DNA of 20,013 nucleotides from an uncultured Sutterella sp. (lineage in GTDB: Bacteria; Pseudomonadota; Gammaproteobacteria; Burkholderiales; Burkholderiaceae_F): positions 1-20,013 of the forward strand of contig CATVXH010000020.1 of NCBI GenBank assembly GCA_958347955.1, read 5' to 3'. Shown here in pieces: positions 1 through 7,506 of the stretch. How positions within the stretch are numbered: the stretch's first letter is position 1; every line of letters starts with the position of its first letter. Below the pieces are notes generated by a model. That model was not told the origin of the DNA, made no database searches, and saw only the letters and a list, made by a program, of their open reading frames with translations. Made by a program: the position numbers and the translations under genes.

Positions 1-665
1 GAGAACTGTTTAAAAGATGGTTCGGATAATTTACAGCCCCAAGTGTCAAATATTTGGATAGCCTGAGCCCCCGACTCTATTTGCGCATTAAGATAGGCAA
101 TTACACTTTGCGCATTAATATCAAGAATTCGATGCAAGAGATCCGGACGCGTATACATCATGGTCTTTATAGTTCGGTAGTCCTTACTAGAGCCTCCTTC
201 AACCATGTAACAAGCCAAAGTGAAAGGACTGCCAGAAAAACCAATCAAAGGAACACGATTGTCTAACGCTTTTCTAATAGTGCTAACGGCATCAATTACA
301 TACCGTAATTTTTTTTCGATATTTGGTACACAAAGTTCATCCACATCCGTTTCCGTTCGAACAGGACGCTCAAATTTCGGTCCCTCTCCTGCTACGAAAG
401 ATAAACCCAATCCCATTGCGTCCGGCACAGTCAAAATGTCCGAAAACAGAATAGCCGCATCCAAATTAAAACGTTCAATCGGCTGTAAAGTAACTTCACA
501 AGCCAAATCGGGAGATTGGGCAAGCTTCATGAAGCTGCCTGCCTTAGAGCGTGTTTCATTGTATTCGGCCAGATACCGTCCGGCCTGCCTCATCAACCAA
601 ACCGGAGTGTAATCACACTTCTGACGCAAAAGGGCTTTTAAAAAAGTATCATTGAGTGGTCTCAT
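1..665 (-). CDS. hemE: Uroporphyrinogen decarboxylase, 5' part (runs off the window)
   Basis: HemE removes the four acetate carboxyl groups of uroporphyrinogen III to give coproporphyrinogen III, a cytosolic step of haem synthesis. Reading leftward from the ATG at 663-665, 221 codons are open to the window edge. The N-terminus has the family signature PVWLMRQAGRYLAEY (about residues 21-35), carrying the substrate-binding arginines R26 and R30. It is followed by AAILFSDILTVPDAMGLGL, in which D76 corresponds to the catalytic aspartate, then GFSGSPFTL, YMVEGGSSKDY and IFDTWG near the cut edge. All segments are in the expected order and spacing, and about two thirds of the usual protein of about 350 residues is present. 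The ribosome binding site is weak (GTGAG just upstream). Its start lies only 18 bases from that of the divergent YggU-family gene. Identification is firm from conserved motifs. Confidence 0.96.
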   Translation of the reverse strand, partial: MRPLNDTFLKALLRQKCDYTPVWLMRQAGRYLAEYNETRSKAGSFMKLAQSPDLACEVTLQPIERFNLDAAILFSDILTVPDAMGLGLSFVAGEGPKFERPVRTETDVDELCVPNIEKKLRYVIDAVSTIRKALDNRVPLIGFSGSPFTLACYMVEGGSSKDYRTIKTMMYTRPDLLHRILDINAQSVIAYLNAQIESGAQAIQIFDTWGCKLSEPSFKQF

Positions 666-683
666 AGCTCACAGGACCCCGAT

Positions 684-986
684 ATGGCCCCGCCTTCTTG
701 GTTAACAGTTAAAAATCAGGACGTTATTATAAGTATCCATGCCCAACCGGGAGCCAAACGCTCAGCCATTGTTGGAGAATACGGTGAACGCTTGAAAATT
801 GCCATTAACTGTCCTCCTGTGGATGGAAAAGCAAACGCAGCACTTAAGGCCTTTTTAGCCCAAACCTTAGGAGTCGCTAAGTCATCTGTTTCTCTGATAA
901 GCGGTGAAACCTCAAGGCAAAAAAGGTTCATCGTTTATCATATGAACGAACAGACATGCTTGGATAAAATTTTGGGGAAACTATAG
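684..986 (+). CDS. DUF167 / YggU-family small protein
   Basis: This 100-residue protein belongs to the DUF167 (UPF0235, YggU) family, small alpha/beta proteins found across bacteria, archaea and eukaryotes whose biochemical role is not established. The signature is clear: HAQPGAKRSAIVG (residues 19-31) followed by CPPVDGKAN (residues 43-51), then VAKSSVSLISGETSRQK, all in the family order, and the length is usual for the family. The ATG at 684 is preceded by AGGA at a spacing of about eight bases, which supports this start. It is one of only two complete plus-strand genes in the window and sits divergently from hemE, so its promoter must lie inside hemE coding sequence or the transcript has almost no leader. 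An imperfect hairpin follows the stop codon. In many proteobacteria the homologue neighbours yggT; that is not the case here. Function is unknown. Confidence 0.9.
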   Translation: MAPPSWLTVKNQDVIISIHAQPGAKRSAIVGEYGERLKIAINCPPVDGKANAALKAFLAQTLGVAKSSVSLISGETSRQKRFIVYHMNEQTCLDKILGKL

Positions 987-1011
987 AGACACGCTCTTAA
1001 CGCAGTGTTAA

Positions 1012-1047
1012 AAAGCGCCCCTGCCTCAATTGGTAAGGGCGGCTTTA
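1012..1047. terminator. Imperfect hairpin between convergent genes, possible bidirectional terminator
   Basis: AAAGCGCCCCTGCC pairs imperfectly (one bulge and about one mismatch) with GGTAAGGGCGGCTTT around a short loop. It lies between the stop of the YggU-family gene (986) and the stop of the stress protein gene (1067). The flanking A and T runs are short, so termination may be partial. The position between converging genes is the main support. Confidence 0.5.
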
Positions 1048-1066
1048 AACTGAATGCGTTACCTCG

Positions 1067-1462
1067 TTAACGAACAACAAGAACCGGTCGGTCAATTTGG
1101 GCAAGGGTTTTTTGTGTTTCGCTACCGATGAATAGACTGCCTATGCTTCCCATCCCCCGGCTGGCCATCACAACGTAATCCACATTTTCGTCTTTGGCAA
1201 GCTTAATAATGCATTGCCAAGGCGCTTCGCCGTGAATAGTCAAAACTCGGCAAGGCACACCGGCCTTCTTCGCGGCCTCGTAGATCACACTTAAACGCTT
1301 TTGGATGTCCGGTGCTTCACCGGCCAATCCGTCGTCGGGAGCCGGTCCCTTGACTGCCGTCATCCCGATCAGCTCGGCATTCAACGGTTGAGCAACACCT
1401 ATTGCAGCGTCAATGGCTTTAGCACTTAATTCAGAGCCATCAGTACACACTAATACCTTCAT
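1067..1462 (-). CDS. Universal stress protein, UspA family
   Basis: This 131-residue single-domain Usp protein is a cytosolic alpha/beta nucleotide-binding protein; family members help cells survive starvation and stress, though the individual role cannot be read from sequence. It opens with MKVLVCTDGSELS, with the N-terminal strand and the D8-G9-S10 turn typical of the fold. It ends with VVMASRGMGSIGSLFIGS (about residues 97-114), the region of the ATP-binding motif G-2x-G-9x-G-S/T; G103 and G113-S114 are in place, while the first glycine is alanine (A100), a common variant. The final PVLVVR strand is standard. The ATG at 1460-1462 follows GTGAGG at about six bases. The gene stands alone, downstream of the atp operon terminator and in the same direction. 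I could not identify a convincing promoter. Confidence 0.92.
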   Translation of the reverse strand: MKVLVCTDGSELSAKAIDAAIGVAQPLNAELIGMTAVKGPAPDDGLAGEAPDIQKRLSVIYEAAKKAGVPCRVLTIHGEAPWQCIIKLAKDENVDYVVMASRGMGSIGSLFIGSETQKTLAQIDRPVLVVR

Positions 1463-1643
1463 ATAACCTCACCACAAAAAAAGCTAACAACAGCATCCAT
1501 CTGCCTGTCATTGTCATCCTACCCCCATTGAACAGGCGGCGTTATGACTCAAAACAAAAATTTATCAGGGAAAGAGCGCATTTGAAATCTGCATTACAAC
1601 TGTTAGACAGTTGATGAACACAATTATTTCCCATTCAGACATT

Positions 1644-1679
1644 AAAAAAGGACAGATGTACAAAACACCTGTCCTTTTG
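1644..1679 (-). terminator. Rho-independent terminator of the atp operon
   Basis: Read on the minus strand, AAAAGGACAG (1678-1669) pairs perfectly with CTGTCCTTTT (1655-1646): a ten base pair stem with a 13-base loop, then six consecutive U (complement of A1644-A1649). It begins 15 bases beyond the atpC stop codon. This is the best-formed intrinsic terminator on the minus strand of the window and marks the 3' end of the ATP synthase operon. Confidence 0.92.
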
Positions 1680-1693
1680 CATCGCTTTTGCGC

Positions 1694-2113
1694 TTAATGA
1701 TGGCGTTTGAGCTTGTCGATAGCAGCCAATTGGGCTGCCAAGAAAGCCAATTCCGCATCGAGCTTTGCCAAATCGGCTTCGCTCGAGGCCTTGCTGCGCG
1801 CTTCGCGGGCGGCTGCCATGGCCTTTTCGGTTTTGGCGCGATCCATTTCTTCAGAACGAATAGCGGTATCAGCCAAAACGGTGACGTGCTGCGGCTGCAC
1901 TTCAATCACACCACCGGCAACAAACACTTGCTTAATTTCCTTGGAGCCAGGCATTGTAATACGCACAAAGCCAGGCTTTATCAAAGAAATGAGCGGTGCG
2001 TGTTGCAGCAAAATCCCCAGCTCGCCAGATTCGCCCGGGAGAGCGACAAACTCAGCGTCACCAGAGAAGATTTGCTCTTCGGCGCTAACGACGTCAACTT
2101 TAATCGTAGACAT
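1694..2113 (-). CDS. atpC: F1Fo ATP synthase epsilon subunit
   Basis: Epsilon is part of the central rotor stalk of F1 and inhibits ATP hydrolysis through its C-terminal helices. The 139-residue protein has the N-terminal beta-sandwich (about residues 1-88) with LPGESGELGILLQHAPLISLIKPG, the usual epsilon signature, and VFVAGGVIEVQPQHVTVLAD. A helical hairpin rich in Ala, Glu and Lys follows (about residues 90-139). Length is normal. CGGAG lies about seven bases before the ATG at 2113. It is the last gene of the operon, 71 bases after atpD; that gap holds an eleven base pair hairpin, and a strong terminator follows the gene. Confidence 0.97.
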   Translation of the reverse strand: MSTIKVDVVSAEEQIFSGDAEFVALPGESGELGILLQHAPLISLIKPGFVRITMPGSKEIKQVFVAGGVIEVQPQHVTVLADTAIRSEEMDRAKTEKAMAAAREARSKASSEADLAKLDAELAFLAAQLAAIDKLKRHH

Positions 2114-2135
2114 AAGTTGCTCCGTGGTCGTGTCC

Positions 2136-2177
2136 CGGTTCTCAGGTAAGGATTACTTACCCTCACCTGAATAACCG
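2136..2177 (-). repeat. Intercistronic inverted repeat between atpD and atpC
   Basis: CGGTT (2136-2140) pairs with AACCG (2173-2177) and TCAGGT (2142-2147) pairs with ACCTGA (2165-2170), separated by a one/two-base bulge, giving eleven base pairs. An alternative inner hairpin, GGTAAG (2145-2150) with CTTACC (2156-2161), would compete with the upper part. It fills most of the 71-base gap between atpD and atpC. No U run follows, so a terminator is unlikely; mRNA processing or partial attenuation is an inference. Confidence 0.6.
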
Positions 2178-2184
2178 AACGAGA

Positions 2185-3588
2185 TTAGTGCATCGTCTTG
2201 GCCTTTTCAAAGGCTTCGTCGATCGTACCAACCATGTAGAAGGCCTGTTCAGGCAAAGCGTCGCATTCGCCGTCAACAATCATGCGGAAACCGCGGATTG
2301 TTTCCTTCAACGGAACGTATTTGCCAGGGGCACCCGTGAACACTTCAGCCACATGGAACGGTTGGGACAAGAAGCGTTGAATCTTACGAGCACGCATAAC
2401 CGTAAGCTTATCTTCCGGTGCCAATTCATCCATACCCAAAATGGCGATGATGTCGCGCAATTCCTTGTAACGTTGCAGCGTTTCTTGGACGCGACGGCAA
2501 ATCGTGTAATGCTCTTCACCAATGATTAACGGATCAACTTGGCGGCTGGTGGAGTCAAGCGGGTCAACAGCCGGGTAAATACCCAAAGCGGCGATGTCAC
2601 GAGACAACACAACGGTAGCATCCAAGTGACCGAAGGTCGTAGCAGGAGACGGGTCAGTCAAGTCGTCAGCAGGCACATACACAGCTTGAATTGAGGTAAT
2701 GGAGCCCACCTTCGTAGAAGCAATACGTTCTTGCAGCTTACCCATTTCTTCAGCCAAGGTCGGTTGATAGCCCACAGCTGACGGCATACGACCGAGCAAA
2801 GCGGACACTTCCGTACCGGCCAAGGTGTAACGGTAAATGTTGTCGATGAACAACAGAATGTCACGACCTTCGTCACGGAATGCTTCAGCCATTGTCAAAC
2901 CAGTCAAAGCCACACGCAAGCGGTTACCCGGCGGTTCGTTCATCTGACCGAAGACCATGGCCACCTTGTCAAGCACGTGAGACTCTTCCATTTCGTGATA
3001 GAAGTCGTTACCTTCACGGGTACGTTCACCCACACCAGCGAACACGGAATAACCACCATATGCCTTAGCAATGTTGTTGATCAATTCCATCATGTTCACA
3101 GTTTTGCCCACACCAGCACCACCGAAGAGACCGACCTTACCACCCTTGGCAAACGGGCAAATCAAGTCAATCACTTTAATACCGGTTTCAAGCAAATCCA
3201 CGGACGGGCTAAGCTCGTCGAACTTCGGAGCTTCTTGGTGAATGGTACGACGTTCCTCTTCACCGATCGGGCCGCAGTTATCAATCGGGCGACCCAAAAC
3301 ATCCATAATACGACCCAAGGTCTTCGGGCCAACAGGCACCGAAATACCGGCGCCGGTACTACGAACCTTCATGCCGCGTTGCAAACCTTCAGAGGCGCCC
3401 ATGGCAATGGTACGAACCACGCCGTCGCCCAATTGTTGTTGCACTTCAAAGGTCAAACCTTGTTCGGCAAGAGTGTTCTTTTCATCCTTTTCTAAGATAA
3501 GGGCATCGTATACTTTGGGCATTTGGTCGCGGGGGAATTCAATATCCACCACAGCGCCAATGACCTGAACGATCTGTCCGATACTCAT
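2185..3588 (-). CDS. atpD: F1Fo ATP synthase beta subunit (catalytic)
   Basis: Beta carries the catalytic nucleotide sites of F1, where ADP and phosphate are joined during rotation. The 467-residue protein has the N-terminal barrel (to about residue 80) and a P-loop GGAGVGKT at residues 156-163. Catalytic glutamate E188 and adjacent R189 lie in GVGERTREGNDFYHEM. The Walker B strand is ILLFIDNIYRYTLAGTEVS, and the long stretch GRMPSAVGYQPTLAEEMG is nearly invariant in the family. The C-terminal helical domain carries DELAPED in the place of the DELSEED loop, which touches gamma and epsilon. Length and motifs are typical of betaproteobacteria. It lies 12 bases downstream of atpG and 71 upstream of atpC. 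Base composition is richer in G and C than in the genes nearer the origin, as expected of a highly expressed gene. Confidence 0.99.
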   Translation of the reverse strand: MSIGQIVQVIGAVVDIEFPRDQMPKVYDALILEKDEKNTLAEQGLTFEVQQQLGDGVVRTIAMGASEGLQRGMKVRSTGAGISVPVGPKTLGRIMDVLGRPIDNCGPIGEEERRTIHQEAPKFDELSPSVDLLETGIKVIDLICPFAKGGKVGLFGGAGVGKTVNMMELINNIAKAYGGYSVFAGVGERTREGNDFYHEMEESHVLDKVAMVFGQMNEPPGNRLRVALTGLTMAEAFRDEGRDILLFIDNIYRYTLAGTEVSALLGRMPSAVGYQPTLAEEMGKLQERIASTKVGSITSIQAVYVPADDLTDPSPATTFGHLDATVVLSRDIAALGIYPAVDPLDSTSRQVDPLIIGEEHYTICRRVQETLQRYKELRDIIAILGMDELAPEDKLTVMRARKIQRFLSQPFHVAEVFTGAPGKYVPLKETIRGFRMIVDGECDALPEQAFYMVGTIDEAFEKAKTMH

Positions 3589-3600
3589 GGGATATCCTCT

Positions 3601-4485
3601 TTAAGACACGGCAGCTGCACCACCAACGATTTCTGTAATTTCCTTCGTGATGGCCGCTTGACGGGTCTTGTTGTAAACCAGTTGCAGATCACCGATAAGC
3701 TTCTTAGCGTTATCGCTGGCGGCTTTCATAGCCACCATACGAGCGCTTTGTTCAGAAGCCATGTTTTCAGCAACGGCTTGGTAAATTAAAGCTTCGATGT
3801 AGCGCTTCAAAAGCACATCGAGAACCGTGGCGTCACTGGGTTCGTAGAGATAATCCCACGAATATTCCCGACGTTTTTCGCCAATCTTTTCAAGTCGATC
3901 ACTCGACAAGGGCAAAAGTTGTTCAATGACAGGTTCTTGCTTCATTGCGTTAACAAAACGCGAATAAGCAAGATATACCTTGTCCAACTTTCCGGCGCTG
4001 TATTGCTCAAGCTGGGCGTTAATTGCACCAATCAATTTTTCCAATTGCGGGCGATCACCCAATTGCACAGCATGCGAAAGTAAATCCACTCCAGCATGTT
4101 GCATAAAACCAAGGCCCTTATTACCGATAGCCGTACCCTCAACGGTAACGCCTTCGGCCTTCCAATCCTTGATCTTATTGAGCACCATACGTTGAATATT
4201 AGTATTTAAAGCACCGGCCAAACCTTTGTCCGTCGTCACCATGATCAGACCAACTTTCGCAGCAGTCGTAGGATGCGGGCGCAAGAAGGGATGCTTGTAG
4301 CTCGTCGTCGCCGTTGCCAAATGAGCAACGATATTACGGATACTTTCTCCGTAAGGACGAGCCGCGTGCATACGGTCCTGCGCTTTGCGCATCTTTGATG
4401 CCGCTACCATTTCCATCGCCTTAGTGATCTTGCGCGTATTTTGCACGCTCTTGATCTTGGCGCGAATTTCCTTGGTACTAGGCAT
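3601..4485 (-). CDS. atpG: F1Fo ATP synthase gamma subunit
   Basis: Gamma is the coiled-coil central shaft that turns inside the alpha3-beta3 ring. The 294-residue protein starts MPSTKEIRAKIKSVQNTRKITKAMEMVAASKMRKAQ, the highly conserved N-terminal helix. The matching C-terminal helix, NMASEQSARMVAMKAASDNA (about residues 240-260), leads into NKTRQAAITKEITEIVGGAAA, another strong signature. The central Rossmann-like domain includes VTTDKGLAGALN near residue 80. Length is usual. It lies 31 bases after atpA and 12 before atpD, in standard F-type operon order. Confidence 0.98.
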   Translation of the reverse strand: MPSTKEIRAKIKSVQNTRKITKAMEMVAASKMRKAQDRMHAARPYGESIRNIVAHLATATTSYKHPFLRPHPTTAAKVGLIMVTTDKGLAGALNTNIQRMVLNKIKDWKAEGVTVEGTAIGNKGLGFMQHAGVDLLSHAVQLGDRPQLEKLIGAINAQLEQYSAGKLDKVYLAYSRFVNAMKQEPVIEQLLPLSSDRLEKIGEKRREYSWDYLYEPSDATVLDVLLKRYIEALIYQAVAENMASEQSARMVAMKAASDNAKKLIGDLQLVYNKTRQAAITKEITEIVGGAAAVS

Positions 4486-4516
4486 GTGGTCCCCTTAGGT
4501 GTTTATCGACTTCCAA

Positions 4517-6058
4517 TTAGTAGGTGCCGTTTTTCTTAAATTCATTCACCGCAGCCAAAAGAAGTTCTTTGTCTTCAGCGACTAATTCCTTCTTTTCTTC
4601 AATGCGTTGAACCAAATCAGCGTGATGGCCGAGCACGTACTCACGACAAGCTTTTTCAAAGCGCAGAGCGTCCTTAGCGTCAACATCGTCATAGATGCCT
4701 TGTTCCACACAGAACAACACCAAAGCTTCTTCCCAAACTTGCAACGGTTGGTACTGCGGTTGCTTCATCAATTCGGTCACAACCTTACCACGTTCCAACT
4801 GCTTGCGAGTGGCTTCGTCCAAGTCGGATGCGAACTGAGCAAAGGCTGCTAATTCGCGATATTGAGCCAAGGCCAAACGCACACCACCACCCAACTTCTT
4901 AATAATCTTCGTTTGAGCGGCGCCACCCACACGGGACACGGAAATACCCGGGTTGATAGCGGGACGGATACCGGCATTGAAAAGATCGGTTTCCAAGAAG
5001 ATCTGACCATCGGTAATAGAAATCACGTTTGTCGGAACGAAAGCGGTCACGTCACCGGCTTGAGTTTCAATGATCGGCAAAGCGGTCATAGAGCCAGTCT
5101 TACCCTTTACTGCGCCCTTGGTGAAGCGTTCCACATAGTCAGCGTTCACGCGAGCTGCACGTTCGAGCAAACGGCTATGCAGATAGAAAACGTCACCAGG
5201 ATAAGCTTCACGTCCCGGCGGACGACGCAACAGCAAGGAAATTTGACGGTAAGCCCAAGCTTGCTTGGTCAAGTCGTCATAAACAATCAGGGAATCTTGT
5301 CCGCGGTCACGGAAGTATTCACCCATCGTAGCGCCAGCGTAAGGAGCAATGTATTGCAAAGCTGCGGATTCAGAAGCGGAAGCGGCCACCACAATCGTGT
5401 AGTCCATGGCACCGTGCTCTTCCAGCTTGCGGACAACGTTTGCAATAGTGGAGGCTTTTTGGCCGATTGCAACGTATACGCAAATCAGGTCCTTACCCTT
5501 TTGATTAATGATCGTGTCCAAAGCCACGGCCGTCTTACCCGTTTGACGGTCACCAATGATCAATTCGCGTTGACCACGGCCAATCGGCACCATGGCGTCA
5601 ATGGATTTCAAACCAGTTTGAACCGGTTGAGAAACAGATTGACGATCGATAACACCAGGGGCAACCTTTTCAACCACGTCAAATTCATCCGTGTCGATCG
5701 GACCCTTGCCATCGATCGGTTGTCCCAAAGCGTTGACCACACGGCCAATCAACTTCGGACCAACAGGCACAGAGAGAATGCGACCAGTCGTCTTAACAGT
5801 ATCGCCTTCACTAATGTGCTCATAGTTACCAAGAATAACTGCACCCACAGAATCACGTTCCAGGTTTAAAGCCAAACCATACGTGCTGTTGGGGAATTCC
5901 AACATTTCACCTTGCATCACGTCAGAAAGACCGTGAACACGGCAAATACCGTCAGTCACAGAGACCACGGTACCTTGGGTGCGAAGATCAGCGGAGACCC
6001 CAAGGCCTTCGATACGCTTTTTCAGCAGATCGCTGATTTCACTAGGATTGAGTTGCAT
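4517..6058 (-). CDS. atpA: F1Fo ATP synthase alpha subunit
   Basis: Alpha alternates with beta in the F1 hexamer; it binds nucleotide without catalysis and supplies an arginine finger to the beta sites. The 513-residue protein starts MQLNPSEISDLLKKRIEGL. It has the P-loop GDRQTGKT at residues 169-176, the Walker B region DSLIVYDDLTKQAWAYRQ (about residues 255-272) and the alpha signature NPGISVSRVGGAAQ. In that signature R376 corresponds to the arginine finger. The C-terminal helical domain is complete. Length is normal. The gene sits 18 bases after atpH and 31 before atpG. Long open frames on the opposite strand here are by-products of its biased codon use. Confidence 0.99.
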   Translation of the reverse strand: MQLNPSEISDLLKKRIEGLGVSADLRTQGTVVSVTDGICRVHGLSDVMQGEMLEFPNSTYGLALNLERDSVGAVILGNYEHISEGDTVKTTGRILSVPVGPKLIGRVVNALGQPIDGKGPIDTDEFDVVEKVAPGVIDRQSVSQPVQTGLKSIDAMVPIGRGQRELIIGDRQTGKTAVALDTIINQKGKDLICVYVAIGQKASTIANVVRKLEEHGAMDYTIVVAASASESAALQYIAPYAGATMGEYFRDRGQDSLIVYDDLTKQAWAYRQISLLLRRPPGREAYPGDVFYLHSRLLERAARVNADYVERFTKGAVKGKTGSMTALPIIETQAGDVTAFVPTNVISITDGQIFLETDLFNAGIRPAINPGISVSRVGGAAQTKIIKKLGGGVRLALAQYRELAAFAQFASDLDEATRKQLERGKVVTELMKQPQYQPLQVWEEALVLFCVEQGIYDDVDAKDALRFEKACREYVLGHHADLVQRIEEKKELVAEDKELLLAAVNEFKKNGTY

Positions 6059-6076
6059 GTCTTACAGCTCCGAAAT

Positions 6077-6631
6077 TTATGCGGTGAGTGCCTCTTGCAT
6101 TTGAGCAAGGCGCGTCTGAATCGATCCGTCTAAAACTCTATCGCCAACACGCACACGCACGCCGCCGATCAAATCTTCATTGACCGTGACAATGGGCGTG
6201 AGTTTCAGGCCAGGGAAACGTTTCCCGAGACCAGCGACTAAGTCGTCAACTTCCGCCTGCGTCATAGGCATGGCAGTTTCGATATAAGCGTCAGCGACGC
6301 CTTCGGATTGATTTTTAAGTTCGCGGAATTGACGTGCGATTTCCGGCACGGCTTCCAAGCGACCGTTCTCAACGACCACCTTCAAAAGGTTAGCGGCCTC
6401 TTCGGGCAAACTCGTTTGTCCGAGACCAGCAATGATCAGATCGTAGATTTGCTCCGAACTCAGTTTAGGATCTCCGATCACAGAAACTAACTCGGGCGTG
6501 GTCACCACTTGGGCAATACCATCCAGAACAGCAGCCAAATCGGCAGCTTCTTCGGGTCCCTTATTGGCATCTTGCAAAGACAAAAGCAGTGCGTGCGCAT
6601 AGGGACGGGCAATCGTCGAAAGTTCAGCCAT
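6077..6631 (-). CDS. atpH: F1Fo ATP synthase delta subunit
   Basis: Delta links the top of F1 to the peripheral stalk made of the two b subunits. The 184-residue protein begins with AELSTIARPYAHALLLSL, the family's N-terminal helix signature. It has a six-helix N-terminal domain (about residues 1-105) and a C-terminal domain ending with VNEDLIGGVRVRVGDRVLDGSIQTRLAQM, the most conserved delta segment. Length is usual. It starts two bases after the atpF stop, so coupled translation is likely, and precedes atpA by 18 bases. Confidence 0.97.
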   Translation of the reverse strand: MAELSTIARPYAHALLLSLQDANKGPEEAADLAAVLDGIAQVVTTPELVSVIGDPKLSSEQIYDLIIAGLGQTSLPEEAANLLKVVVENGRLEAVPEIARQFRELKNQSEGVADAYIETAMPMTQAEVDDLVAGLGKRFPGLKLTPIVTVNEDLIGGVRVRVGDRVLDGSIQTRLAQMQEALTA

Positions 6632-6633
6632 AA

Positions 6634-7104
6634 TTAAAGCTTAGCCTTCAATTGTTCAAGCATTTGAGCGTGAACTTTAGTGTCAACTTCGCGACGAAGA
6701 ATTTGCTCGGCACCGGCAACAGCCAAGCGAGCGACTTCTTCACGCAATTGTTCGCGCAAACGTTCAGCTTCTTGGGCCACTTCAGCCTTAGCAGCTTCGA
6801 TGATACGATCGGCTTCAACTTGAGCTTGGGCCTTTGCTTCTTCAACAATAGCCTGACCGCGCTTTTCGCCGTCGTTCATGATTGCCAAAGCTTGAGCACG
6901 GGCCTCAGCCTTAATCGCTTGACCTTCCTTTTGAGCTTCCGCCAAGGCCATTTCACCTTTGTCGGCAGCTGCCAAACCTTCGTCAATCTTCTTTTGCCGT
7001 TCTTCGATTGCTCGAATAAGCGGCGGCCAAATGTACTTCATGGTGACCCATGCACCGAAGAAGAACACGGCCATCTGTACAAACAGAGAAGCGTTGATGT
7101 TCAT
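6634..7104 (-). CDS. atpF: F1Fo ATP synthase b subunit
   Basis: Subunit b is the membrane-anchored dimeric peripheral stalk holding F1 static against the rotor. The 156-residue protein has one N-terminal membrane segment (about residues 6-27, FVQMAVFFFGAWVTMKYIWP) and then a long, highly charged Ala/Glu/Lys-rich helix from IEERQKKIDEGL to the C-terminus, the expected coiled-coil form. The hydrophobic start MNINASLF is typical of proteobacterial AtpF. It is 88 bases downstream of atpE, a gap holding an AU-rich hairpin, and two bases upstream of atpH. Confidence 0.97.
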   Translation of the reverse strand: MNINASLFVQMAVFFFGAWVTMKYIWPPLIRAIEERQKKIDEGLAAADKGEMALAEAQKEGQAIKAEARAQALAIMNDGEKRGQAIVEEAKAQAQVEADRIIEAAKAEVAQEAERLREQLREEVARLAVAGAEQILRREVDTKVHAQMLEQLKAKL

Positions 7105-7166
7105 TATTTGAACCCCGTTATGTCAGTTCGCATACAAGTCCAATTACTAATGCTCACTGACGTCGT

Positions 7167-7195
7167 TAATAAAAGAAACTAAAAAGCTTTTATTA
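7167..7195 (-). repeat. AU-rich inverted repeat at the atpE stop codon
   Basis: TAATAAAAG (7167-7175) and CTTTTATTA (7187-7195) form a perfect nine base pair inverted repeat with an 11-base loop. It includes the atpE stop codon (7193-7195). In the mRNA it lies just before the atpF leader. The stem has only one G-C pair, so its stability alone is modest. A role in setting the high c-subunit ratio, by mRNA end protection or processing, is inference. Confidence 0.5.
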
Positions 7196-7435
7196 GCCGA
7201 CGAACGGATTGGCAAAAGCGAACATCATGGCGATACCAACACCGATCAAGAAAGCGGCGTCGATAAGACCGGCTAACAAGAACATCTTGGTTTGCAAGGC
7301 ATTCATCAATTCAGGTTGACGGGCAGCGGCTTCGAGGTATTTGGAACCCATGATACCGATACCGATACAAGCACCGATAGCACCGAGACCGATGATGAGG
7401 CCAGCAGCCAAGGCAACAAAAGCGACGTTGGTCAT
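7193..7435 (-). CDS. atpE: F1Fo ATP synthase c subunit (rotor ring)
   Basis: Subunit c forms the membrane ring whose carboxylates carry ions across the membrane. The 80-residue protein is two membrane helices (about residues 5-30 and 50-75) joined by a polar loop with R39-Q40-P41, the conserved F1-contact motif. The ion-binding carboxylate is D59 in AGLIDAAFLIG. I see no extra polar residues suggesting a sodium site, so proton coupling is the default reading. The first helix has the glycine-rich pattern needed for ring packing. The start is set by AAGGAG about eight bases before the ATG, the strongest ribosome binding site in the operon, preceded by a U-rich stretch. Both fit the need for many copies per complex. 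Confidence 0.98.
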   Translation of the reverse strand: MTNVAFVALAAGLIIGLGAIGACIGIGIMGSKYLEAAARQPELMNALQTKMFLLAGLIDAAFLIGVGIAMMFAFANPFVG

Positions 7436-7441
7436 TGCAAA

Positions 7442-7500
7442 ACTCCTTAATCCTTAAAAATGGAGTAAAAGTTAATAAAAAAAGTAAAAAAATCAAAACG
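7442..7500 (-). promoter_or_regulatory. Strong ribosome binding site and U-rich leader of atpE
   Basis: The mRNA here has AAGGAGT (complement of 7442-7448) placed for the atpE ATG at 7435. Upstream is a stretch of about 45 bases that is almost only U and A with long U runs (complement of about 7456-7500). In E. coli, atpE has a U-rich translation enhancer ahead of its ribosome binding site; the same layout is seen here. The enhancer role is inferred by analogy. Confidence 0.6.
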
Positions 7501-7506
7501 CTAGTG

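Noticed and set aside
1463..1640. Possible promoter for the universal stress protein gene
   Set aside because: TTGTTT and TTGAGT occur upstream, but no -10 of adequate match lies at proper spacing, so I did not call a promoter.
2977..3495. Plus-strand open frame of 172 codons opposite atpD
   Set aside because: Same cause: an antisense shadow of atpD with no recognisable domain and no ribosome binding site of note.
4862..5869. Long open frame (335 codons) on the plus strand opposite atpA
   Set aside because: It is the antisense of a highly expressed gene with strong codon bias; the translation is low in hydrophobic pattern, rich in His, Asn and Arg, and matches no family. atpA is certain.
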